A program made the position numbers and the translations under genes. Under the pieces are notes generated by a model that saw only the letters and a program-made list of their open reading frames with translations, was not told where the DNA came from and did not search any database. Positions 37,570 to 46,804 of a DNA stretch of 64,000 nucleotides are shown here, piece after piece. Positions within the stretch are counted from its first letter, which is position 1. Each line of letters starts with the position of its first letter. The DNA is taken from NCBI RefSeq assembly GCF_007859735.1, contig NZ_SIHI01000001.1:1260251-1324250 (forward strand), written 5' to 3'. The stretch comes from Thalassoglobus neptunius. GTDB lineage: Bacteria; Planctomycetota; Planctomycetia; Planctomycetales; Planctomycetaceae.

Positions 37570-37986
37570 TCAATCGTTGGACAGCGCATTGTTGATCGGT
37601 GCTAGAATCGGTTTTCGGGCAGGTGGATGATAGATCAACCGCTGCTCTAAAAATCGACTCTCGACATCCGCGTTGACGTCATAATTGACGCGCTTCACAG
37701 GCGGCGGAAGAGGGGCGTCAAACTCAGCTTCGGGGGAATATTCGTTCGCCTCCTGAAGCTGTTTCGGAGGCGGTGTTTCCTTCTCCGGCGTCATCTCCTG
37801 AGGCTCTTCGGCCTTGGGAGATTGGACCGGTTGCATTGTCCTTCCGGGAACGCAGGGTGAGCAGGACCCATCGACGCACGCCTGGAGGCAAGGCGAATCG
37901 CTGTGAGATCGAAAGCAGCTCAGGTTTCCGCAGCCCGCCCCGATGAGTGCGCCCGCTCCGATCACGAACAGTCCGACACGTTTCAT
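37570..37986 (-). CDS. Small probable lipoprotein or secreted protein, Pro/Glu-rich
   Basis: The 138-residue protein starts at ATG 37986, which has GGAGAG 6 bp upstream; an in-frame extension to 38349 would overlap the rsmH promoter region and has poor composition, so it is rejected. The N-terminus MKRVGLFVIGAGALIGAGCGN is a signal sequence with a Cys that could be lipidated, although the lipobox is imperfect (Gly at -3). The rest is Pro/Glu-rich with four further cysteines near the N-terminus (CFRSHSDSPCLQACVDGSC). Function unknown. It is divergent from rsmH. Confidence 0.65.
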   Translation of the reverse strand: MKRVGLFVIGAGALIGAGCGNLSCFRSHSDSPCLQACVDGSCSPCVPGRTMQPVQSPKAEEPQEMTPEKETPPPKQLQEANEYSPEAEFDAPLPPPVKRVNYDVNADVESRFLEQRLIYHPPARKPILAPINNALSND

Positions 37987-38330
37987 AATACTCTCCGTAG
38001 ATTGATGCCTGTTGTCCTGGGCATATGAGTTATTGGATGAATCGGATTTGTTCACGAAACTCCCAATGTGAAACGTCGACGGATTGCAATCTTTTGGCGG
38101 GTCAACGCTGGTCATTCTGGCAATTCCAAGGTTGCCAGTTACGCCATTCAGGAGAGAATTGACAATCTGGGAAGTTCCTGTTTCGGGAATGACGATTGGT
38201 CTTTTCGAAAATCGATGATTCCGGTAGAAAAGACTCAAGAAGCTCCCTTCCCTGACCGCACCGCCGGTCTCGCAGCATCCGCTGCCTCCCCATTTCCACT
38301 TCCAAATTGTCACACCTTCAGGTCTCACAA
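37987..38330. other. Divergent intergenic region upstream of rsmH
   Basis: These 344 bp separate the lipoprotein gene from rsmH and should hold the promoter of the rsmH-LysM-ftsL-ftsI cluster. I see no clear MraZ-type repeat boxes, and no mraZ gene lies upstream. Confidence 0.4.
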
Positions 38331-39239
38331 ATGACGCGTCGCTCGCCATCCCGGCGAACCGTGCACATCCCGGTGATGTTGCGGGAAGTCCTTGCGCAAC
38401 TTGACTTACGCGATGGACTTACCGTCGTCGATGGGACTGTTGGTGCAGGTGGGCACAGTCAGAAAATCCTTCCCATGATCGGCGAAGCAGGACGACTGAT
38501 TGGCATCGATCGCGATCGCGAGATGTTGGATCGTGCTGCGCAAGTCGTCGCAGGACCGCAAGTTGTTCTTGAGCAGGCAAGCTATCTCCAATTACAGGAA
38601 GTGCTTGCGAAACGCGGCCTGACCGATGTCGACAGAATTCTCTTAGATCTCGGACTCTCGTCGGATCAACTCGCCAGTCCCGATCGAGGTTTCGGCTTCG
38701 ACACTTCCGGATCTCTGGACATGCGGTTCGACGTGAACACCGGGCAATCGGTTTCGGAACTCCTCGCTTCTGCCTCGGAAAATGAGATCGCAGAGATCAT
38801 TCAGGAGTTCGGAGAAGATCGGCAAGCCGGGAATATTGCGAAACAAATTGTCTCACAACGCAAGAGTGGTCAGCCCATTCAAAACGTCGATCAGTTGGTC
38901 GACGCTGTTCTCGCAGCGACGGGAGGACACTCCGGAGATCGACGATCCCCCAGCGTGGTGCGTGTCTTTCAAGCCATGCGAATTGCCGTCAATGAAGAAC
39001 TGAAACAACTCGACCATTTTCTGGACTCCGTCCTCCCTCACGTCCTGCGACCGGGCGGACGGATTGCGATCATTACATTTCACTCGCTCGAAGATCGAAG
39101 AGTGAAGCAGGCGTTTCGACAATCAGAACTCTTGAAGTTAGTCACACCCAAGCCGTTGGCTCCCACGCCATCGGAAGTCCGCATGAATCCGCGCGCCCGT
39201 TCCGCAAAGCTGCGCGTCGCTGAAAGGATTGAGCGATGA
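38331..39239 (+). CDS. rsmH: 16S rRNA (cytosine1402-N4)-methyltransferase
   Basis: The 302-residue protein has HIPVMLREVLAQLDLRDG, motif I VVDGTVGAGGHSQKIL and IGIDRDREMLDRA, and the RsmH-specific DRILLDLGLSSDQLASPDRGFGF (read in halves), then IITFHSLEDRRVKQAFR near the C-terminus. It methylates C1402 in the ribosomal decoding site, and the gene (mraW) is usually at the head of the dcw cluster. I chose ATG 38331 over TTG 38307 because the family starts with a short basic leader before HIPVML. The stop overlaps the next start by four bases (ATGA), so translation is coupled. Confidence 0.92.
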   Translation: MTRRSPSRRTVHIPVMLREVLAQLDLRDGLTVVDGTVGAGGHSQKILPMIGEAGRLIGIDRDREMLDRAAQVVAGPQVVLEQASYLQLQEVLAKRGLTDVDRILLDLGLSSDQLASPDRGFGFDTSGSLDMRFDVNTGQSVSELLASASENEIAEIIQEFGEDRQAGNIAKQIVSQRKSGQPIQNVDQLVDAVLAATGGHSGDRRSPSVVRVFQAMRIAVNEELKQLDHFLDSVLPHVLRPGGRIAIITFHSLEDRRVKQAFRQSELLKLVTPKPLAPTPSEVRMNPRARSAKLRVAERIER

Positions 39240-40441
39240 ATAGCCACAGAAACCATTCAATTTGGAATTCGAAGATTGAGTTCAGGAGATTACTCCTCAG
39301 CCTGATCGTTGTTTTCACAACGTCGACAAGTCTTCTAATTCCGAAGATCGTCGAGGCCCAGCAATCGGTCCCGCCGTTCGGTTTTCCGGAAGATGTTTCG
39401 AGCGAATCAGGCTCGTCTTCCTCACCTGCTCCTCAGCCAATCAAACTGACACCGGCAGGCAACAGCGAATCGCCGGGATTGATTCCCCAGAACGATCCGC
39501 TTCCGGAGCCGGTTCTTCTGAATGAGTGGGAAGGTCAAACGCAGGAAATCCCATCTCCCGACTCGTTTCTTCCTCCGAAGACACAAACACCTCAACCACT
39601 GCCAACGGGTGACCCGTTTGGAAATGTCCAGCAATCGCTCCCGCAAACTTCCTCAATCAATCCCTCGGCTCCAGCCATTTCGGGAGACGTTCAACAAGCA
39701 CCGGGAGCACTTCCCCTTCAAGCTCCGAATACTGCACAAAGACCACTCTCTCCGTCTGGCGAAATCGACAGCCTTCCTCCTGTTGGGGAGTTTTCCAACC
39801 CACCAGGGCAGGGGAGTGACTTTCAGCAGATGTCGAACAGTCGCGAAGTCTATTCACCTCCAGCAGACAACTTCTCCAACTCTTTCGATTCAGCACCTCA
39901 AATGGTTCCGAGTCCCGGAAACTACGGAGGAAATTCCTCTGCAGTGCAAGTGGAAGCGGCGAAGGTGAGAACGGAAGAAGTCCACGAGATCCAATCCGGA
40001 GAGAACTACTGGACATTGTCGAGAAAGTACTACGGGGCTGCGCGTTACTTTGCTGCCCTGGCAGAATACAACCGACATCGGATTCCGCATCCCGACCGTA
40101 TGAAACCGGGGATGTATGTCCTGATTCCAGATGTGAGCATTCTCGAAGAACGCTATCCGGAGATGGCATGGATTAATAAAGAAAGTGAGGAGCGAGCGAA
40201 ACTTCCCGGAGGATTTTTCATCGATGAATCCGGCCGCCCAGCTTACCGAATCGGAAAAGGTGATACGCTGACGGACATCGCTCAAAACCATCTGGGGCGA
40301 ATGACTCGATGGACGGAAATTCACAAGCTGAATCAAGACGTCCTCGGCGCTCGCGGAATCCTGAAAATCGGTATGGTTTTGCGACTTCCTCCCGATGCTT
40401 GCCAAGTCAGCCTCGCACCTCCGGTCGGCAATTACCGATAG
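39236..40441 (+). CDS. Secreted protein with two LysM domains
   Basis: The 401-residue protein has a hydrophobic N-terminal segment (LLLSLIVVFTTSTSLLIPKIVEA, about 18-40), a long Pro/Ser/Gln-rich linker (about 45-240), and two LysM domains: VHEIQSGENYWTLSRKYYG (about 245-300) and YRIGKGDTLTDIAQNHLG (about 340-395). LysM binds the N-acetylglucosamine of peptidoglycan, so it should sit at the wall in the periplasm. No catalytic domain is seen. It is coupled to rsmH by an ATGA overlap and lies just upstream of the ftsL-like gene, so it belongs to the division/wall cluster. Confidence 0.88.
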   Translation: MNSHRNHSIWNSKIEFRRLLLSLIVVFTTSTSLLIPKIVEAQQSVPPFGFPEDVSSESGSSSSPAPQPIKLTPAGNSESPGLIPQNDPLPEPVLLNEWEGQTQEIPSPDSFLPPKTQTPQPLPTGDPFGNVQQSLPQTSSINPSAPAISGDVQQAPGALPLQAPNTAQRPLSPSGEIDSLPPVGEFSNPPGQGSDFQQMSNSREVYSPPADNFSNSFDSAPQMVPSPGNYGGNSSAVQVEAAKVRTEEVHEIQSGENYWTLSRKYYGAARYFAALAEYNRHRIPHPDRMKPGMYVLIPDVSILEERYPEMAWINKESEERAKLPGGFFIDESGRPAYRIGKGDTLTDIAQNHLGRMTRWTEIHKLNQDVLGARGILKIGMVLRLPPDACQVSLAPPVGNYR

Positions 40442-40634
40442 AATAAGAACGAGCGAAACGAAAACTGGCTGCTTTCAACGAGCCAGAAAACTTGAACGGT
40501 CATCATTGAACTCCGGCGGCGGCTGTCTGTCGGTGTTCAATTGATGCGTGATGCGATTTCGTTTCGTTGTTGTTCATCTTTCAACATCAAACGGTTCATT
40601 CTCCAGGGAAGGGGTGTTTCCTCAGGAGAACAGC

Positions 40635-40904
40635 TTGTTTTTTCGTCTGCTCGCACTGATCATCGTTCTGACAAGTGTGTCTGTGGCAGAGATCGCGCTT
40701 CAGAAACAAACGCTCGCGCAAAAACGGCAAGTCAGCCAACTGTTTCAACAACTCGACATCCTCGATACGGAACGGGCTAAACTCTTTCTGGTCACTCAAG
40801 AGTTGGGGGCAGCCCCGATTCTTCACTCTGAACTGGTCCGCTCTTATCGGGATCAGGAAACGAGATCCGCGAGCCGACTCCCACAGCATCAGAGTCGACG
40901 ATGA
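40635..40904 (+). CDS. ftsL: FtsL-like small division protein
   Basis: The product (89 residues from TTG 40635) has one N-terminal membrane helix (LLALIIVLTSVSVAEIAL) followed by a coiled-coil-like stretch rich in Gln, Leu and Glu (QKRQVSQLFQQLDILDTERA), the layout of FtsL. The TTG is chosen because AGGAG lies 6 bp upstream. The open frame continues back to GTG 40548, giving up to 118 residues with an extra basic N-terminal part, and that start is possible. It lies between the LysM gene and the penicillin-binding protein gene, the normal place for ftsL, and overlaps the latter by four bases. Identity rests on position and topology, since FtsL sequence is poorly conserved. Confidence 0.6.
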   Translation: MFFRLLALIIVLTSVSVAEIALQKQTLAQKRQVSQLFQQLDILDTERAKLFLVTQELGAAPILHSELVRSYRDQETRSASRLPQHQSRR

Positions 40905-42625
40905 GTGGTGTTGAAACTGACTCTTCAGACAGCGATCAAAACACGAAACGACGACAGCGATTCGTGTCGGGGCTGATGATTATCATCTGGGGAATTCTGG
41001 TGGGCCGACTGGTCCAGATTCAGGTTGCATCCGGGAATCAATTCACCGCGCAAGCGACGCGGCAGCAGATTGATGAAGTAACGATTTCAGCGCGGCCCGG
41101 AGACATTCTCGATCGACGCGGTCGACTGTTGGCCACGACGTTGAAAGTTCCGAGCCTCTTTATCGATCCCTCTCGGGTTGAGGACCCCGCAACGTTGATT
41201 CGTGAGTTGGGTGAGTTGATTGAGATCGATGTCGATCGTGTGTCTCGCCAACTGAGTGCTTATCGGTCAAAGAAATTCCTTTGGATCAAACGTCAACTTT
41301 CTGAAGAGGAAGTTCTCACGCTGCAAGAGAGCGAACTCGATTGGAATGTCTTCGGGCTTCGAGATGAGTTCAAGCGGTTTTATCCGCAACAAACACTGGC
41401 TCGTCATGTTTTGGGAATCCGTGACATCGACGGAAAGGGGCGAGGGGGAGTGGAACAGTTCTTCGACAAAGAATTGAAAGGCCGCTCAGGTGTTCGCCGC
41501 TACGTTCGCGATGCTCGTGGACAGATGCTGGAAATGCTTGAAGAAGTGACCATTGCTCCGGAAATGGGAACATCGATCGTTCTCACTCTCGATTCTGTGA
41601 TTCAGTTGTTCACCGAGCAGGCTCTCGATGAACTCGTGGAGAGAGTTCAACCGTTTGGAGCCAGTACAATTGTTCTCGATCCGCGGAGTGGAGAGATCTT
41701 GGCGATGGCATCCCGACCGAATCTTGTTCTCGATTCGGAAGATGAAATGCCTCCGAATGCGTGGACGAATCACGCGATTGCGTCCGCTTATGAGCCGGGG
41801 TCAACATTCAAGCCACTTGTGGCAGCCTGGGCGCTCGAGCGGAACGCTATCGAGTTCAACGAAAGCTTTCAATGTGAATGGGGCGCCTATCGGATGGGCA
41901 CGCGCGTGCTGCGCGATCATCACAGCTACGGAGTGCTCGGTCTCGATGAAATTCTCATCAAGTCCAGTAACATCGGGATGGCGAAGATAGGCGAACGGCT
42001 TGGCAATGCGGAGCTTCATCAACTGGCGATCAAGCTCGGCTTTGGTCGTCGAACCGGGATCGAACTCCCCGGAGAAGCAGGCGGTATCGTTCGACCACTC
42101 GATCGATGGGATGATTATTCGACCGGGTCAATTCCCATGGGCCATGAACTTTCCGTGACGCCGATTCAGATGATCGCAGCCCATGCGATGCTTGCGAATC
42201 GAGGTCAGCGCGTCAGTCCGCATCTGGTTCGCGATTACGTCGTGGAAACCAGTTCGCCGCAACAGGTTCTTGTGTCTGAGATGATTCGACCGGAAATCGC
42301 GAGTTGGATTGTCGAATCCGCTCTCGTCGGCGTGATCGAAGAGGGGACAGGGCACCGTGCGCGAATCTCCGGCCTTTCAGTTTTCGGAAAGACCGGAACT
42401 GCGCAGAAGTACAATCCGGAAGGAGGCTACTTCGATGATAGACACGTCAGCTCCTTCATCTGTGGAGCCCCGGCCGATAACCCGAGAGTGCTTGTGCTGG
42501 TCTGTGTCGATGAACCGACCTCGGAAACACAGTCTGGCGGAACCGTCGCTGCGCCCTATGCTTCAAAGATTCTGGAAAGCACAATCCGACAGTTGGACCT
42601 GTACGCATCCCAGGATCGCCGTTGA
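40901..42625 (+). CDS. ftsI: Penicillin-binding protein, FtsI/PBP2-type transpeptidase
   Basis: The 574-residue protein has one N-terminal membrane helix (FVSGLMIIIWGILVGRLVQIQ), a dimerisation domain (PGDILDRRGRLLATT near 66) and a transpeptidase domain with the three active-site motifs: Ser-x-x-Lys in EPGSTFKPLVAAW near 300, Ser-x-Asn in KSSNIGMAKIG near 353, and Lys-Thr-Gly in GKTGTAQKYN near 496. It crosslinks peptidoglycan in the periplasm during septation or elongation. I see no PASTA domain. Its start overlaps the ftsL-like gene, and murE/mraY do not follow: the cluster ends here with convergent pyrH. Confidence 0.9.
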   Translation: MSGVETDSSDSDQNTKRRQRFVSGLMIIIWGILVGRLVQIQVASGNQFTAQATRQQIDEVTISARPGDILDRRGRLLATTLKVPSLFIDPSRVEDPATLIRELGELIEIDVDRVSRQLSAYRSKKFLWIKRQLSEEEVLTLQESELDWNVFGLRDEFKRFYPQQTLARHVLGIRDIDGKGRGGVEQFFDKELKGRSGVRRYVRDARGQMLEMLEEVTIAPEMGTSIVLTLDSVIQLFTEQALDELVERVQPFGASTIVLDPRSGEILAMASRPNLVLDSEDEMPPNAWTNHAIASAYEPGSTFKPLVAAWALERNAIEFNESFQCEWGAYRMGTRVLRDHHSYGVLGLDEILIKSSNIGMAKIGERLGNAELHQLAIKLGFGRRTGIELPGEAGGIVRPLDRWDDYSTGSIPMGHELSVTPIQMIAAHAMLANRGQRVSPHLVRDYVVETSSPQQVLVSEMIRPEIASWIVESALVGVIEEGTGHRARISGLSVFGKTGTAQKYNPEGGYFDDRHVSSFICGAPADNPRVLVLVCVDEPTSETQSGGTVAAPYASKILESTIRQLDLYASQDRR

Positions 42626-42638
42626 ACGCAACGGCGAT
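42615..42638. terminator. Hairpin between convergent ftsI and pyrH
   Basis: ATCGCCGTT and AACGGCGAT are perfect 9-bp arms around a 6-base loop, overlapping the ftsI stop. Placement between convergent genes suggests a bidirectional terminator, though there is no T-run. Confidence 0.5.
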
Positions 42639-42672
42639 TGGAAACGAATTGCTCTCGTCGCAACGCGGCGAG

Positions 42673-43401
42673 TTATCCCTTCTCGACGATCGTTCCGATT
42701 TTCTTTCCCTGAACCGCACGCAGGATGTTTCCGGATTGACCGAAATTGAAGACAAGGATTGGGATGTTGTGTTCCATGCAGTGATGAATGGCTTGTGCGT
42801 CCATCACTTGAAGATTCTGGCTCAGCACATTCTGGAATGTGATTTCGGAGTAACGAACCGCATGCTCGTTTTTCTCCGGATCTTCTGAGTAGACACCATC
42901 CACTTTCGTGGCTTTCATGAGAATGTCCGCTCCAAGCTCGCGTGCTCGAAGTGCGGCGGCGGTGTCTGTGGTGACAAACGGACTTCCTGTTCCAGCTGCC
43001 AGGATGACGACGCGGCCTTTTTCCAGGTGACGCAAACACCTTCGGCGAATGAATGGTTCGGCGACGCCTTCCATCCGAATCGCTGACTGGACGCGAGTCG
43101 GAACGCCGATGTTTTCGAGTGCATCCTGCAGTGCGAGTGCATTGATGACCGTCGCCAGCATCCCCATGTAGTGGGCTGTGGAAGCATGAATCGCTGCGCT
43201 GACTTCAGAGAATTGTTTCCCGCGGAGGATGTTTCCTCCTCCACAAACGATTGCAACCTGAGTGCCTGTTTCGTGGACAGATTTGATCTCTTCTGAAATC
43301 TCGCTGACTTCGGTCATGCTGATTCCGCTTTCGCGCTCACGGCAAAAGCTTTCTCCGGACAGCTTGAGAATCACTCGGTGAAAGTGCGGTTTTTCAGACA
43401 T
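42673..43401 (-). CDS. pyrH: UMP kinase
   Basis: The 242-residue protein starts at ATG 43401 (a TTG at 43410 is possible). It shows the amino-acid kinase fold: [19 protein letters not shown] at the N-terminus, [14 protein letters not shown] near 53, and [20 protein letters not shown] with [21 protein letters not shown] (read separately) near 135-180. It phosphorylates UMP to UDP in pyrimidine nucleotide synthesis and feeds UDP-sugar formation. The usual neighbours tsf and frr are absent here. Confidence 0.93.
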   Translation of the reverse strand: MSEKPHFHRVILKLSGESFCRERESGISMTEVSEISEEIKSVHETGTQVAIVCGGGNILRGKQFSEVSAAIHASTAHYMGMLATVINALALQDALENIGVPTRVQSAIRMEGVAEPFIRRRCLRHLEKGRVVILAAGTGSPFVTTDTAAALRARELGADILMKATKVDGVYSEDPEKNEHAVRYSEITFQNVLSQNLQVMDAQAIHHCMEHNIPILVFNFGQSGNILRAVQGKKIGTIVEKG

Positions 43402-43600
43402 GTCTGCCAATTCAAATCATGGAATGGAAACAGCGAGTTGAACAACTCGCTGTCTTGAAATATGGAACGATCAATAGATGTAATCTAACGCAATTTGTTC
43501 TGATCCGCGCCGTTTCCCCAGAAGATCGGCTGAGTTTTTCTGCGAGATCTCTCAGCTTCCGAGTCTCGAAGAGTCCGCCTCCAGCGACTTTCGATTCCCT

Positions 43601-44794
43601 CTATTTGAGGAAGCTGAACAGGCCGCTCTTCTTCTTTTCAGGCGGTTTGGGAACCCCGTCTCCATTAAGCGAATCATCGATCTTCTGAGCCAGTTGTTCG
43701 ATGGCTTTGGTGATCTTTGCTTTGGGGAACTCGGTCAAAAGTGGAACGCCGTTGTTTCGGGACTCGATAATCGCGGCATATTCGTTAGGAATCTGCCAGA
43801 AGACTTCGCGTCCGATGGTGTCGAGGGCTTTGTTCAGGCTGATCTGGGATTCCCCGAGTCCGACGCGATTGACGATGATCTGAACCTTTGAAGAGAGTTC
43901 GTGTTCATCGAGAAACTGGTTGATGCGCACAACATTGCGAAGGCATGGCAAATCGAGTTGCGTAACGACCAGAATCTGATCCGCAATCTCCATGGCAGCC
44001 ATGTCAAGCTGCGAAAACGACTTGCTGACGTCGACGATCAGGTGCGTGAACGTTGCCTTCAGCAGTGCAATCACGCGGCGCAGTTCGTCCGGAGTCAATG
44101 GAGCACTGTGGTCCATATGCACGGGACGAGGAAGCAGGAACGCTCCGCTGGCATGTTGCGTCAGTGAACGCTTCAACATTGAGAAGTCGAGACGACTGAT
44201 ATTCTCGGCAACGTCGAGAATCGTGTAGTCCGGGATAATATCGAGCCAGACGTCAGCGTCGCCGAGTGCCAGATCGAGATCGATGATCGCAACACTGTTT
44301 TCGACGTTGCTGGCCAGCGCACATCCCAGATTGACAGCGAGTGATGTGCAACCGACGCCACCGCTGGCCCCGATGACCGTGATCACACGTGTCGACTTCG
44401 ATTTGCCGTCTCGGTTTCCATTGACGTTCTGGATGCGGTCGAGGGCCGCCATGAAGTCGTCAAGGTTGAGGGGGGAATGGAGAAACTCTTTGGCTCCATT
44501 CCTCATCGCCTGCAAGATCAGGCTGCCTTCTTGAGAACTGCTCACCACGAGCACATGGCACTCGGGTGACTCTTGTCGAACTTCCGCAATCGTCGCCAGT
44601 CCCTGTTGTGGATCGGCGTCGAGTGCGATCAAAGCGATATCAGGTTGGGTTTGGGTGATGATGTCTGAGAAGAACTCGTAGCGGGAGCACTCAGCTTCAA
44701 GCCAGACCGAATCAATTCCTAATAGCAGGTTTTTAATCGTCGTTCGCGATCCATCTCTGGGATCGACAATCGCCAATCTGACAACATTGTTCAT
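43601..44794 (-). CDS. cpaE: Pilus assembly ATPase CpaE/TadZ
   Basis: The 397-residue protein has an N-terminal receiver-like domain (IALIALDADPQQGLATIAEVRQ) and a MinD/ParA-type ATPase domain. The P-loop is deviant: VIGASGGVGCTSLAVNLG near 136-155, with Cys where canonical Walker A has Lys, as in atypical TadZ proteins. Later motifs are VAIIDLDLALGDADVWL and DQILVVTQLDLPCLRN. TadZ localises the Tad pilus machinery at the inner membrane. AAGGAG lies 8 bp before the ATG. The C-terminus (PPEKKKSGLFSFLK) is basic and amphipathic. It is the last gene of the visible Tad set, after cpaC. Confidence 0.85.
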   Translation of the reverse strand: MNNVVRLAIVDPRDGSRTTIKNLLLGIDSVWLEAECSRYEFFSDIITQTQPDIALIALDADPQQGLATIAEVRQESPECHVLVVSSSQEGSLILQAMRNGAKEFLHSPLNLDDFMAALDRIQNVNGNRDGKSKSTRVITVIGASGGVGCTSLAVNLGCALASNVENSVAIIDLDLALGDADVWLDIIPDYTILDVAENISRLDFSMLKRSLTQHASGAFLLPRPVHMDHSAPLTPDELRRVIALLKATFTHLIVDVSKSFSQLDMAAMEIADQILVVTQLDLPCLRNVVRINQFLDEHELSSKVQIIVNRVGLGESQISLNKALDTIGREVFWQIPNEYAAIIESRNNGVPLLTEFPKAKITKAIEQLAQKIDDSLNGDGVPKPPEKKKSGLFSFLK

Positions 44795-44887
44795 GACTTC
44801 ACTCCTTGTCCTGGTTGGACCCGTTGCATGGCAATCAGTTCCAACCAGGATTCACGCATCGTCTGTTCCGACATCAATTCGACGTCG

Positions 44888-46639
44888 TTACTTCTTTGGC
44901 TGGATTAGACCATGCGACTCTGGCCCCTCAGGTAGTGTGGCATACGGTTGTTGCTGACTCGCTGAGGAGTTGGAATGAATTGCTGATTCTGCCCCTGCAT
45001 GATGGATACGACCAGAACGATCGGCTTCGACAGAAAATTGATACTCTGCCCGGTCGACAGATCGAGCAGCTGATCCATCACTTTCCGCACCAACCAGTTG
45101 CAGGAATCTCTTGGATTGAGTGCGTTGAGCCGTTTCTGGCTCGAGTGCAGGAATTGGCGTGTTGTCGCTTGGAGTCACTTCCTGGTATTGGCCGGGAGTG
45201 ATGAGTCCACCCGGATAAGGGCCACAATCAGGACATTCAGGACCGTACAGAGGAACTTCGAGAAGTCCGTCGAAGTACAATTCTTTGTCGGTTGGAATGT
45301 CGGTGTGCTGACCAGGGCCGTGAGATGGAACCTGATGGGGTCCCATTGGTGAGACCATTTGTGGTGTGACGAGGATCAACAGTTCCGTTTCACCGAAGCG
45401 GTAATCTTTCCGGCTGAAGGCTGCACCGATCCATGGAAGTTCACCAAGGAATGGAATTTTCTGAGTCGATCCGATCCGTGTCGTCGAAATGAGACCACCG
45501 ATCATCAGGGTTTCGCCGAATCGCATTTCAACTTGAGTGTTCACACGTCGGACGGACAAACCTGGAACACTGATTCCGTCGACGACGATTGAGTTACTGA
45601 CGTCGCGGTCACTGACTTCAGGAGCGATGTCCAATCGCAAGCGGCCGTTTCCGAGAACGATCGGAACTGCTTCCATTTTGATACCGAATTCTTTGAAGTC
45701 GATCGAAACAGCACCGACACCCTGTGGAACCAGAATCGGGAACTCACCACCGGAAAGCATCGAGGCGGGACGTCCACTTGTTGTCACAAGTACTGGTTCC
45801 GCAAGAACTTTCGCGAGGGCTTCCGTTTGGAGAGCCTTCAAGAATCCCTGGAAGACGGTGTTGCTGCCGGTCACAGCGAATGTCAGGTCACTGTCAGCTC
45901 CGTTGATTCCGATGGAGGGAGGACCTCCGAACGGGGTTTCGAACGAAGCAAGGTTTGCGATTCCTCCGACCGTACTCGCGATGGCGAAGTCCTGTCCGAG
46001 AATTGCGAAGTTGAACCCGAGGTCTCGCATCTTCGAACGCTGAATTTCCATCACTTTGACGTGCAACTGAACCTGGCTGACACCGCCGACATTCATTTGA
46101 GGATGCACAGTTGGATAGAACTGTTCGGCAACTTCAATGATTTGTGGGATGTGCGTAGGATCGGTGACCCAGCCACGAAGGACAACTCCTTCACGAAGGC
46201 CAATGGCTTCGATCGCAGATTCCGGGAAGAGTCGCTTGAGATAAGCTTGAAGTTCCCGAGTATCTGGCTCGACGAAGACTTCGATTTTGAAGATGGAATC
46301 GAATTCGTCGATCAGCTTCAGGGTTGTAACACCCGGTTGCTCAGCGTGGATGCGAATCCGGTTTGGCGAAAGAGCGTTGACACTCAATACGTCGGCATTG
46401 AAACCGTCAACGACAAGAATCCGGTTGCTGAGTTCAATGACACGCGTGTCAAGATGAACGAGCTTGATGTTGGAATCAGGAGCGGTGACCTGGAAGATTT
46501 CCTCTCCCGGCTGCACCGACTGATCACCTGGGATCCCCGGCTCTGGCTGAGCCAACACAGGAGTGGCCAAGCACGATAGTGCGACGAGGACCGAAAGCTT
46601 TCGGATCCATTGAATTGAATTGGCTGTAAGCTTGCGCAT
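44888..46639 (-). CDS. cpaC: Tad pilus outer-membrane secretin CpaC/RcpA
   Basis: The 583-residue protein has a signal peptide (LSVLVALSCLATPVLAQ, cut near 30), an N-terminal secretin/POTRA-like domain (NIKLVHLDTRVIELSNRILV), a BON-like segment (EAIGLREGVVLRGWV) and the secretin core with VLAEPVLVTTSGRPASMLSG near 288, GEFPILVPQ, and TQVEMRFGETLMIGGLIS near 367. The Ser/Gln-rich C-terminus lies outside the secretin. It forms the outer-membrane pore for the Flp pilus. GAGG lies 7-8 bp before the ATG. It lies 165 bp downstream of cpaB and 93 bp upstream of cpaE on the same strand. Confidence 0.9.
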   Translation of the reverse strand: MRKLTANSIQWIRKLSVLVALSCLATPVLAQPEPGIPGDQSVQPGEEIFQVTAPDSNIKLVHLDTRVIELSNRILVVDGFNADVLSVNALSPNRIRIHAEQPGVTTLKLIDEFDSIFKIEVFVEPDTRELQAYLKRLFPESAIEAIGLREGVVLRGWVTDPTHIPQIIEVAEQFYPTVHPQMNVGGVSQVQLHVKVMEIQRSKMRDLGFNFAILGQDFAIASTVGGIANLASFETPFGGPPSIGINGADSDLTFAVTGSNTVFQGFLKALQTEALAKVLAEPVLVTTSGRPASMLSGGEFPILVPQGVGAVSIDFKEFGIKMEAVPIVLGNGRLRLDIAPEVSDRDVSNSIVVDGISVPGLSVRRVNTQVEMRFGETLMIGGLISTTRIGSTQKIPFLGELPWIGAAFSRKDYRFGETELLILVTPQMVSPMGPHQVPSHGPGQHTDIPTDKELYFDGLLEVPLYGPECPDCGPYPGGLITPGQYQEVTPSDNTPIPALEPETAQRTQSKRFLQLVGAESDGSAARSVDRAEYQFSVEADRSGRIHHAGAESAIHSNSSASQQQPYATLPEGPESHGLIQPKK

Positions 46640-46804
46640 CCATGCACCTCGGGATTGTAGACGCCTGCTGGCTGGCGGAGTGGCTCACGAGTGAACCACC
46701 CCGCCTGGACCGGCAAAAATCATCCATGTACTCGAAATTATTCCTCGACAACGTCGAGTCAGTTATGGAGTTTCAACTTCGAACTCCAGGTAACTCAAGT
46801 CGAC

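Noticed and set aside
37987-38349. Extension of the lipoprotein gene to a 259-residue frame
   Set aside because: It would overlap the rsmH start, has poor composition, and hides the signal sequence; ATG 37986 has GGAGAG at good spacing.
44905-45093. Possible frameshift near the end of cpaC giving a different C-terminus
   Set aside because: The alternative frame looks protein-like, but the main frame is open to its own stop and its Ser/Gln-rich tail is acceptable for a CpaC C-terminus.
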